Source: Methanoregula sp. UBA64 (GTDB lineage: Archaea > Halobacteriota > Methanomicrobia > Methanomicrobiales > Methanospirillaceae). From it: 64,000 nucleotides of DNA. Shown in pieces: positions 17,218-23,841 of this stretch (the stretch's first letter is position 1; the number at the start of each line of letters is the position of its first letter). The stretch is from contig NZ_DAQC01000001.1 of assembly GCF_002502735.1 (NCBI RefSeq), forward strand, positions 799,229 through 863,228, in the 5' to 3' direction. The position numbers were made by a program, and so were the translations under genes. A model generated the notes under the pieces. It ran no database searches and was not told the DNA's origin. It saw nothing but the letters and a program-made list of their open reading frames with translations.

Positions 17218-18672
17218 TTATGGGCCCGCGGCAGCCCCTTTTTGCAGGGGAAGATAAAATGCTACACAGATTGCAATTACCGTCAGGCCCGACAGTCCCC
17301 AGAATGTTACTGCGTACGCATTGGTTACCGCCGCGATCCCTGAGGATCCATAGCCCTGAAGCTCCTGCTGGAGGATGACGGCAATTGCGGCAGAACCAAA
17401 AGCCCCGCCAATAAGCTGGAAGATGCGTGTCGCACTGCTTGCATGAGATATTTGATCGCCGGCAAGGCCACGGTAGGCAGCCACCATGACCGGGATGAGT
17501 CCTCCCCCCATACCGATTCCCACAACAAACAACAATACGGCAACGATAACCGGGCTTGCTGATGGCCCGATAAAGGAGAAGGGCACTATCCCAATAAGGG
17601 TGACAACAAGGCCGGCCTGGATAAGCACCCTGGCGTCTACATGATCCGTGAGGTTCCCGATCCAGCTTCGGGTCAGGAGCATCCCGAGCCCTTCCGGGAT
17701 CAGCCAGAGCCCGGTAAACAGAACATCTGCTCCCCGGACCTGCTGGAAATACAGGGGCAGAAGAAGCAGGGATCCGGCCGAGATGGCACCAATCAGGAAA
17801 AGCAGGATACACGATGCGGAAAAATAACGCGAAGCAAACAGGCGGAGATCGATAACGGGCATTTTTTTTGTGGCAGATTTTTTTACTGAGGAAGAATGGA
17901 AGATAAAAATGCCCGCCAGGAGCAGGCCAATGGCAAGGGGAATACCTGCCCTCCAAAAAGATGACTGCACAGAGGATCCTGCCTGCGAGATAGCGTACAC
18001 AAGAAGCGCCAGCGCCGGGGATAAAAGCATGAGGCCAGCAATATCAAGATCCTGGCTGGTGCCTGGTACTTCATTCTCCGGCAACTCTCGCCATGCAAGT
18101 ACGATTGCTGCAATGCAGATCGGGATATTGATATAAAAGATCCAGTGCCAGCCTAAGGCCTGGACAATAATTCCCCCAAGGACCGGCCCGAAAATAGGAG
18201 CAAAAAGTGCCGGCAGGCTCATAACCGACATAACCTGGCCAAGACTGTGTCCCCCGGCGGCCTGTACAGCCAAGGTTGTGAGGATGGGAAAGATCAGCCC
18301 GGCCCCGATGCCCTGGAGGATGCGGAAAAGGATCAGGCTGGTGGTGTCCCAGGATATTCCTGACAGGATCGAACCCGCCAGGAATACCGCAAGCGAGACC
18401 AGCCACATCCGCTTGCCGCCAAAACGGTTAACTGCCCAACCGGACACCGGGACCGTCATACTCATAGCGAGCAGATACCCGGTAATAACCCATTGAATAG
18501 CCGAAACGGTCGTATGCAGATCGGCGGTCAGCGTGTGGACTGCCACGTTGACCATCGTTGTATCCAACAATGCGGCAAGACCGCCAATCAGGAGGATCAT
18601 CTCAATTTTTAATAATGCCGGTTCGATCTTGCCATTGGAATTTGTCGGGGTTTTCACCGGGTCAGTAATCAT
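17218..18672 (-). CDS. MFS drug efflux transporter, DHA2 (14-helix) family
   Basis: A proton-driven exporter of the EmrB/QacA type, about 484 residues with roughly 14 hydrophobic helices. Seen: LAALLDTTMVNVAVHTL in helix 1 (the family D-x-T-[IV]-V-N-V-A motif), QWVITGYLLAMSMTVPVSGW in helix 2, the motif A-like loop NRFGGKRMW, and ILQGIGAGLIFP. The open frame starts at a GTG at 18690, but the ATG at 18672 has GGAAG seven bases upstream. Divergent from a TetR regulator, with paired operators between them, so it is probably repressed until a toxic compound is bound. Confidence 0.92.
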   Translation of the reverse strand: MITDPVKTPTNSNGKIEPALLKIEMILLIGGLAALLDTTMVNVAVHTLTADLHTTVSAIQWVITGYLLAMSMTVPVSGWAVNRFGGKRMWLVSLAVFLAGSILSGISWDTTSLILFRILQGIGAGLIFPILTTLAVQAAGGHSLGQVMSVMSLPALFAPIFGPVLGGIIVQALGWHWIFYINIPICIAAIVLAWRELPENEVPGTSQDLDIAGLMLLSPALALLVYAISQAGSSVQSSFWRAGIPLAIGLLLAGIFIFHSSSVKKSATKKMPVIDLRLFASRYFSASCILLFLIGAISAGSLLLLPLYFQQVRGADVLFTGLWLIPEGLGMLLTRSWIGNLTDHVDARVLIQAGLVVTLIGIVPFSFIGPSASPVIVAVLLFVVGIGMGGGLIPVMVAAYRGLAGDQISHASSATRIFQLIGGAFGSAAIAVILQQELQGYGSSGIAAVTNAYAVTFWGLSGLTVIAICVAFYLPLQKGAAAGP

Positions 18673-18696
18673 AAGAATTCTTCCGCTCACGGATTT

Positions 18697-18740
18697 TAAG
18701 AAACGCTAAGTATCTTATGTAAGAAACGTTAAGTTCCTTA
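18697..18740. promoter_or_regulatory. Two tandem TetR operator palindromes
   Basis: Two 21-bp imperfect palindromes of the form TAAGnnAC-N5-GTnnCTTA: TAAGAAAC-GCTAA-GTATCTTA at 18697-18717 and TAAGAAAC-GTTAA-GTTCCTTA at 18720-18740, 23 bases apart. They lie between the divergent efflux and TetR genes and directly abut a TATA-like AAATATAAATA (18740-18750) reading towards the TetR gene. Confidence 0.75.
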
Positions 18741-18826
18741 AATATAAATATGTTCCCGGAAGAAACAGGAATATACAAACGGTCCGGGAACGGCAGAACC
18801 CATTTGCCGGGAGAAAGATTATCCCC

Positions 18827-19480
18827 ATGAGCGAGGAGAAAAAGAATCGGATTTTACCAGCGCACCGCGTGGTTGGTGATCCAGGATCCCAAAAGGGAAC
18901 GCGGCGCCGGGGAGAAATTCTCGAAGATGCGATCCTTCTGGCCGCATGGGAGGAACTCTCCGAAACCGGTTACACTCACCTGACCATGGAAGGGGTTGCC
19001 GCCCGGGCAAAAACAAACAAGGCGGTTGTGTACCGCCGCTGGCCCAACAAAAGCAGGCTTGTTATTGCCGCATTGAAAAAATACCTGCCCATTACCAAGG
19101 GGGAGGTACCGGATACGGGAAATCTCCGTACGGATGTCCTTGTTTTGCTCAGGAACGTAACACAACCCCTCCAGGCAATCGGGGCTGAAACCCTCCATGG
19201 GCTGCTGGCGGATCTTCTCGACAAGGAGAGAATTTCATCGCTCCCGAGGATGTTGCGCTCCGGCGGGAACGAAAAAGTCACGGTTGCCATGAGAAAAATT
19301 CTCGAACATGCCCAAAAACGAGGGGAAGTCTCTCTTGCATCGATCAATCCGCGTATTATTTCCCTGCCCATGGATCTGATACGCTATGAAATTCTTATCC
19401 GTCAGGAGCCGGTATCGGATACCACCCTCAATGAAATTGTGGATGATATTTTCCTGCCGCTTATCACTGCAAAAAGATAA
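18827..19480 (+). CDS. TetR family transcriptional regulator
   Basis: A 217-residue repressor. The N-terminal HTH is clear: ILEDAILLAAWEELSETGYT, then MEGVAARAKTNKAVVYRRWP (the TetR recognition helix with its V-Y-x-x-W-x-x-K). The C-terminal ligand domain resembles TetR_C members in actinobacterial-type regulators. GGGAGAAAG precedes the ATG. Divergent from the efflux transporter, so the local repressor of that pump and of itself (inference from position and the palindromes). Confidence 0.93.
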   Translation: MSEEKKNRILPAHRVVGDPGSQKGTRRRGEILEDAILLAAWEELSETGYTHLTMEGVAARAKTNKAVVYRRWPNKSRLVIAALKKYLPITKGEVPDTGNLRTDVLVLLRNVTQPLQAIGAETLHGLLADLLDKERISSLPRMLRSGGNEKVTVAMRKILEHAQKRGEVSLASINPRIISLPMDLIRYEILIRQEPVSDTTLNEIVDDIFLPLITAKR

Positions 19481-19584
19481 TGGAGGACCGGATAAATCGT
19501 AGGGATTGTATCCGGTGTACTTCCCCTTCACCCCGCACACGCGACAACGGGGATACGCCGAAAAAAACAGTTGATAAAAAGGAG

Positions 19585-19773
19585 TTAGTGCTCGTCGCAC
19601 CGGAGCACGCCGCCGTGCCCGATGTCTTCGAGGCTGTGCTCGTCGATCATGATCGTGACGAGACCCGGGTCGATCTTGAGGGTCGAGACGAGCGTGTTCG
19701 TGAACTCTTTTACGATCTTTCGTTTCTGTTCGGTTGTCCAGCCTTTGCGCATCTTGAGAATGACGACGGGCAT
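19585..19773 (-). CDS. 4-oxalocrotonate tautomerase family protein
   Basis: A 62-residue tautomerase-superfamily subunit with the catalytic Pro directly after the initiator Met (MPVVILKMRKGWTTEQK). The usual helix (KIVKEFTNTLVSTLKIDP) and the VTIMIDEHSLEDIGHGG strand follow. Bacterial relatives tautomerise unsaturated keto acids as hexamers; the archaeal substrate is unknown. AAGGT lies six to ten bases before the ATG. A single gene between the TetR gene and a quiet intergenic stretch. Confidence 0.9.
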   Translation of the reverse strand: MPVVILKMRKGWTTEQKRKIVKEFTNTLVSTLKIDPGLVTIMIDEHSLEDIGHGGVLRCDEH

Positions 19774-20093
19774 GATAGTACCTTGAAGTACGATATGTGA
19801 ACGGATGATATTTACTTTCTTTTGAGTCTAATCCGGCTGCAAAATAAGGCCAGTACCCCATTTTTACGCGCACGGATCTTCAATAATTGCGCTCCGATCG
19901 CTGTGCAACCCAATATAATCTGCCGGTTTTCCTCTTCCGGAATTTATTCAGCCAGACCCATCACCTTTGCATAACCATGCTGTTTTGTCAACAGTGCCCA
20001 AAAACCGGGAAGCAGCGATATGCATTCCCGGCCATGACACACCGGCCGGGTGCCGGGGAGAGCAAAGGGGACAGGTTGGGGGAGCAATCGTAA

Positions 20094-20111
20094 AGGTACA
20101 TTTTTGTACCT
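20094..20111. other. Small hairpin in the 19774-20271 intergenic region
   Basis: AGGTACA-TTTT-TGTACCT, a perfect 7-bp stem. The surrounding 500 bases between the tautomerase and the next gene show no convincing gene. The hairpin may be an operator or part of a leader; no function is supported. Confidence 0.35.
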
Positions 20112-20271
20112 GGAGAAAACGCGAGAATAATCCCCGGATTGGCCTAAAAATCCTGAACGGGTTCCCGTTTTCCAAAAAAAGCGGTTCATAATCAACGCAC
20201 ATTATCTTCCCGCACCAATGTTCCGGATGTCAAAGGGGCCTCTTGTGACACCAGTAAATGGAGGTAAAAAA

Positions 20272-20676
20272 ATGAGTGAAGAATCCAGACATGAACCGGA
20301 AGGAAAAACACCCGGCCCCTCCGGGCCCGGTGCGGGAACCGGCCCGTTATCACCGGCAGCAGGGGAACACCGGGTGGTGCCCAAAAAAACCGCACCGCCA
20401 CACCTTGTCGAACGGGCCACGGCGCTCCGGGGCCAGGGTATCGGGCGGCCGCTGCCTCCAAAGAGCGCAGTCCGGCGCCAGACCCTGGGGGATATCTATG
20501 GGAGGGACCCCGAGGTTCCGTATGTGAAGTTCGAGGCATCACTTCGCGATCTGGTCTGCTCCCTCATGGAGCGGCAGGACCGGATGAACGAGGAGATCTT
20601 TTACCGGGTAAACGATCTCGGCAGCAGGCTCGACGATATTGAAGACCGCATTCAGGACAGCGGGAGCGAACGATGA
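20272..20676 (+). CDS. Hypothetical protein, disordered N-part with coiled-coil end
   Basis: A 134-residue protein I do not recognise by function. Residues 1-60 are Pro/Gly/Ala-rich and probably disordered; the end is helical (MERQDRMNEEIFYRVNDLGS) with heptad-like spacing, so it may oligomerise. The start at 20272 is fixed by a near-perfect GGAGGT eight bases upstream; the frame is open 18 codons further. Its stop overlaps the next gene by 4 nt (ATGA), so the two are translated together and probably act together. Confidence 0.7.
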   Translation: MSEESRHEPEGKTPGPSGPGAGTGPLSPAAGEHRVVPKKTAPPHLVERATALRGQGIGRPLPPKSAVRRQTLGDIYGRDPEVPYVKFEASLRDLVCSLMERQDRMNEEIFYRVNDLGSRLDDIEDRIQDSGSER

Positions 20677-21083
20677 CCCGGGGACGGCGCCCGACAAAGG
20701 CGCTCACGGAAGCAGTAGGGATTGCCTGCCGGCGCGGCAGCGTGGAGAATGTTGCCGGCCGGAGGGGCCGGGCCTTCGATTTCATCATTATCGAGCCGTT
20801 CCGGGTTGTCTTTGTAAAGGTGAAGCGATCGCGGACATCATTCACCTTCCCCCAGGATGCCCTTGCCAAATACGGGCGGGAGATTGCATGCCTCCACCGC
20901 GTTGCCCTGACCCGGGTGACGGCCCGGGAGTTCTGGGTCCGGTCGCCGGCCGGGGAGTGGCAGCATTTTCTCATCCGGCACGATTCGGTGATCGAAGTCC
21001 ATGCAGACGGGACGTATATCCCCCGCGAAGTGCTCCCGCTGGAAGCAGGAAGCCCGGCGGAAAGTACGGCAGACGGGGAATAA
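20673..21083 (+). CDS. Conserved hypothetical protein, possible nuclease-like fold
   Basis: A 136-residue protein of a type I recall as recurring in Methanomicrobiales without an assigned function. The pattern R-G-R-A-F-D-F-I-I-I, then VVFVKVKRSR, then TAREFWVRSPAGEWQHFLI, resembles a PD-(D/E)xK nuclease core (Asp in FDFII, K-x-K after the next strand), but the middle acidic residue is replaced by Val, so activity is doubtful. Coupled to the preceding gene by a 4-nt overlap. Possible DNA-binding or degenerate nuclease; this is inference. Confidence 0.65.
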   Translation: MTRGRRPTKALTEAVGIACRRGSVENVAGRRGRAFDFIIIEPFRVVFVKVKRSRTSFTFPQDALAKYGREIACLHRVALTRVTAREFWVRSPAGEWQHFLIRHDSVIEVHADGTYIPREVLPLEAGSPAESTADGE

Positions 21084-21120
21084 TTCCTTTTTTTTGCACC
21101 AGAGAACTCCCTTTTTTATG

Positions 21121-21275
21121 TCGCCCCCCCTTACGCCAGCCCTGCCCCCGTTGGGGGCGGGGGCGTATGCGATGCCTCGGTATTACCTGCACCGAAGAAT
21201 GCTCTGAATGCAGGTAATACTGCATCATCGCTAACCGGGGGACGCCCACGCGGCGGGGGCGATAGCCCCCGGGAG
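21121..21275. repeat. GC-rich palindromic intergenic element, copy 1
   Basis: C-runs (GCCCCCCCT, GCCCCCGTTGGGGGCGGGGGC) and G-runs (ACCGGGGGACG, GGCGGGGGCGA) flank a 12-bp stem GTATTACCTGCA (21180-21191) / TGCAGGTAATAC (21209-21220), with outer GATGC/GCATC (21171-21175, 21222-21226). It shares CGAT...ATTACCTG and GCGGGGGCGA with the element near 37937. Apart from this and the pseudogene, 21084-21790 holds nothing I can support. Confidence 0.6.
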
Positions 21276-21576
21276 CGTCTTTGTGGGAGTATCAGTTTAA
21301 AGAGGGTAAAAATTGGGTATACTATCCAGCACCCCAAAAAAGGGTATCCCAAAAAGCCAAATCCGGGCCCGCATTGGGCTCCGTTTCCCTTTTTTTGATC
21401 CATTTTTGCACAAAACCCGTGCAGTTTTACACACTTTTTCCGGAAACACAATATACATGCGATTCCGGCCAAACCGGGCTTATCCTGCGGCCCTGTACAA
21501 CCCTAATGTACGCTTTTGCGAGGCAAAAATCAAGGGAGGGTGGGGTGCAGGAGGGGGGCGGGAAAAGGAGGGGCAG

Positions 21577-21759
21577 TTATGCGACATCCGCCGCTTCGAC
21601 TTCGGAGATCTCGCGGTTGAGTTACGGGGATTTCCGGTGAAGTTCTTCACGCTGGACTTCGAGAACAAGTTCTCTTGCTTCTTTGGTAGTGGCGAACGCT
21701 TCTTCCTGGGACTTACCCTAGATCTCAAAGTTGCTTATAGCGGAAAACGAGGTCCACAT
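21577..21759 (-). pseudogene. Decayed HicB-like antitoxin gene
   Basis: Reading this strand in one frame gives M-W-T-S-F, a stop (TAG), then GKSQEEAFATTKEARELVLE, a second stop (TAA), then LNREISEVEAADVA and the final stop. The middle part matches the HicB family pattern (G-x-[ST]-x-E-E-A, A-x-E-L-x-L-E) and the end has the typical E-V-E-V/A-A strand of HicB antitoxins. With two in-frame stops it cannot make the full protein. No HicA toxin is visible next to it. It marks the border where base composition turns AT-rich. Confidence 0.45.
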
Positions 21760-21790
21760 GTTCTACCCAGAACAATATAGTCATTAAAAA

Positions 21791-22636
21791 TCATTTTATT
21801 CGATTTGTAGATTTGAGAATTAGATAAATAATATTGAACATTCTAAAGAAGAGATAATCCACTTGATAATCCGACACAATCGAAATTTTATCTATTTCGT
21901 GATGCCGAATCCGAAATTGATTTCCAATTTCTGTAAGCTCATGTGCATCGGTATCAAGGCGTTTATTGAAATTTGTTTCAGGAGCTGTTTTGTCTAGAAG
22001 TGTTTTAATTGAAGATTGTTTGTCACAAGACACTATTGTTTTCAACCGTTCCCAAGCATCCCATAGTTTTTCCAAAGAATCTTTTCGGGTATGAGGATCG
22101 GAATTGAGAAATTTCGTGCGAGCCGTGTTAAGTAAAATGTCAAGATCGACATCACCCGTATTAAATTCCGTTTGTAGTAGCGGTTGTCGAAACTCCTCAG
22201 GAACCAAACGTATTATTTTTCCTTCGCCAGATAACTCATAAATAGATCCATTCCGTCGAAAAATTATATTAATATCCTCCCTGAACGCTAATTGACCCTT
22301 CTCTCTTTGAGAACAATCCGAATATTCCTCATAATGATCTTTAGTAGGACGTAGCACATTTTTATAAGAAAATTCAATTAAATCGAGAATGTCTGATCTC
22401 GAAGGTTTATTGGATGAACTCAGGGACCAAGACAAAGTTGGAATTTCAGCTGAAAGGGAATTCTCGAAAAGCTCATTATTACCATGATCGGTTCCAGATA
22501 ATGCATTTTCAAGATACCACTTGAGAATAACTGTGTGTATGCCTTTCCAAACGGGTAGAGAAATCTCCTCAATAACGCGTGGACGTGGCCCGTTTTCCCG
22601 TTCGCTAAAATATTCATGCGGCATGAACGTACCCAT
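21791..22636 (-). CDS. Candidate abortive-infection (AbiJ-like/HEPN) protein
   Basis: An AT-rich, 281-residue protein with features of an abortive-infection gene. The start EYFSERENGPRPRVIEEISL parallels the AbiJ N-terminal domain pattern (F-S-E-R-x-G ... I-Q). The C-terminal helical region (about 190-280) ends in FRIRHHEIDK followed by a helix (YLFFRMFNIIYLILKS), like the R-x4-6-H motif of HEPN RNases. If so, it would cut RNA on phage infection. GTG/ATG choice: the ATG at 22636 has AAGGA nine to ten bases upstream. Single gene in a low-GC island next to a toxin-antitoxin remnant. The assignment is by motif memory and not certain. Confidence 0.45.
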   Translation of the reverse strand: MGTFMPHEYFSERENGPRPRVIEEISLPVWKGIHTVILKWYLENALSGTDHGNNELFENSLSAEIPTLSWSLSSSNKPSRSDILDLIEFSYKNVLRPTKDHYEEYSDCSQREKGQLAFREDINIIFRRNGSIYELSGEGKIIRLVPEEFRQPLLQTEFNTGDVDLDILLNTARTKFLNSDPHTRKDSLEKLWDAWERLKTIVSCDKQSSIKTLLDKTAPETNFNKRLDTDAHELTEIGNQFRIRHHEIDKISIVSDYQVDYLFFRMFNIIYLILKSTNRIK

Positions 22637-22747
22637 CACATATTTTCCTTTACATTATTCTTTCTGCAAGAATAATATTCCTTTATAATCTGACGAATAA
22701 GGAGATATAATGTTGACTTTACTACAACCCAATCTTGATTGTTAATA

Positions 22748-23016
22748 CGGTCGGTATTATAGAGAGGGAATTGTCTGGTGATGATACCCCTCCTTCACTT
22801 TCATACCACGAACTGAACCGCTTTAAATGCCGGGTGTCAAAATCCTGAGCACACCAGCATGAAGAATCTCACCATCAAAGGTGCATGCCAGCACAACCTG
22901 AAAAATATCAATGTGGAGATCCCGCGTGACAAGCTTGTTGTGATCACCGGGGTCTCGGGGTTCGGCAAATCCACGCTCGCGTTCGATACGCTCTATGCCG
23001 AAGGCCTGCGCCGGTA
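22748..23016 (+). pseudogene. Duplicated 5' end of uvrA (truncated copy)
   Basis: Near-identical to 23737-24001, covering the promoter region and the first ~52 codons of uvrA. The reading frame starts at 22859 (MKNLTIKGACQHNLKNINVE) and keeps the Walker A but with Ser changed to Phe (GVSGFGKST instead of GVSGSGKST). Homology stops at about 23016 after LRRY; the frame then runs into unrelated sequence and ends at 23218. The TATA box is also altered (CTTTAAATG for CTATAAATA). A non-functional duplicate. Confidence 0.85.
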
Positions 23017-23078
23017 TTGGACAAAGTCGGGCCGCAAGCGGCGGGACGGGGCCAGGCTAGTGGGATTTGGGCGGACCC

Positions 23079-23107
23079 GGAACCGGTTTAGTACCGGACC
23101 CGTCGTC
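23079..23107. repeat. Direct repeat, left copy, flanking SRPBCC gene
   Basis: GGAACCGG-TTTAGTACCGG...GTCGTC here matches GGAACCGG-GTTGGTACCGA...GTCGT at 23647-23674 with about six differences. The pair brackets the SRPBCC gene. Confidence 0.5.
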
Positions 23108-23546
23108 ATGCTGCGGTCTGTTCTGCCCGGGCTTTCAGCGCGTTGTTCATTTCCTCAAAACCGCGTTGGGTATCGGTATCGAGCATCCGTGCCAGCAGGG
23201 GGACAAGCAGGCCCGTGAAGATCTCCCGCTGGGTAAAACGAACCCGGCCTGTTCCCAGCGGTTCGATAGTAAAGATATGTTCGCCGTCAAAAAGGCCGGG
23301 TACGAAGAGATGACCAATCCACCGAAGCTCCCGGTCAGTCTCTACCTTGAGAACCGTGGGCGAAAAAGTCATTCCCTTCGCCCCGGAAGGCTGCATCAGG
23401 ATGTCGAGCCGTTCCCCCTCCACAAGGTTTCCCCGTGCCCGGCGAATGAACGGATTCCATTGAGGAAAACCCGCGAAGTCGGTGAGGATCTCCCACACCC
23501 GTCTGGTCGATGCGGTAATTTCAATCTCACTCCGGAGTTCTTTCAT
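23106..23546 (-). CDS. SRPBCC domain protein
   Basis: A 146-residue START/polyketide-cyclase-like lipid- or ligand-binding protein: ELRSEIEITASTRRVWEILT at the start, DFAGFPQWNPFIRRARG (a classic SRPBCC segment) and the long C-terminal helix LLARMLDTDTQRGFEEMN. Such proteins hold a hydrophobic ligand in a helix-grip cavity; the substrate is unknown. It reads against the uvrA fragments and lies between the truncated and intact uvrA copies, bracketed by a short direct repeat, so it may have been inserted. The second Met (23546) is preferred. Confidence 0.88.
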   Translation of the reverse strand: MKELRSEIEITASTRRVWEILTDFAGFPQWNPFIRRARGNLVEGERLDILMQPSGAKGMTFSPTVLKVETDRELRWIGHLFVPGLFDGEHIFTIEPLGTGRVRFTQREIFTGLLVPLLARMLDTDTQRGFEEMNNALKARAEQTAA

Positions 23547-23646
23547 CATTCCTTTTAAAGATGTGATTTCTGATAAAAGAGTGAGATCGTGTTTATCGGT
23601 GCGGTTGATGTGGTGCGGACCCGTTCTCTCCGTGATTGAAAGACCT

Positions 23647-23674
23647 GGAACCGGGTTGGTACCGAGGTCGTCGT
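23647..23674. repeat. Direct repeat, right copy, flanking SRPBCC gene
   Basis: Partner of 23079-23107. It lies about 100 bases upstream of the SRPBCC start codon and 195 bases before the uvrA start. Confidence 0.5.
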
Positions 23675-23803
23675 TTCATCTCGGGTACCTAGGGCACTGA
23701 AGAATGGCTTGTAGGGAAGGGTCGGTACATACGCGTGAGGCGGACCGGTATTATAGACGAGTGGGAGAAGACCGTCTTCACTTTCATGCCCCGAACTGAA
23801 CCG

Positions 23804-23812
23804 CTATAAATA
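23804..23812 (+). promoter_or_regulatory. TATA box of uvrA
   Basis: CTATAAATA about 34 bases before the uvrA ATG, implying a very short leader. The same site in the truncated copy at 22.8 kb has decayed to CTTTAAATG. Confidence 0.55.
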
Positions 23813-23841
23813 CCGGGTGTCAACAGTCTGAGCACACCAGC

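Noticed and set aside
21313..21780. 155-codon plus-strand frame
   Set aside because: Unlike any coding pattern here and opposite to the HicB-like fossil, which explains the sequence better.
23018..23218. 119-residue protein from the truncated uvrA start
   Set aside because: After residue 53 the frame leaves uvrA homology and continues into antisense sequence of the SRPBCC gene; it is a broken gene.
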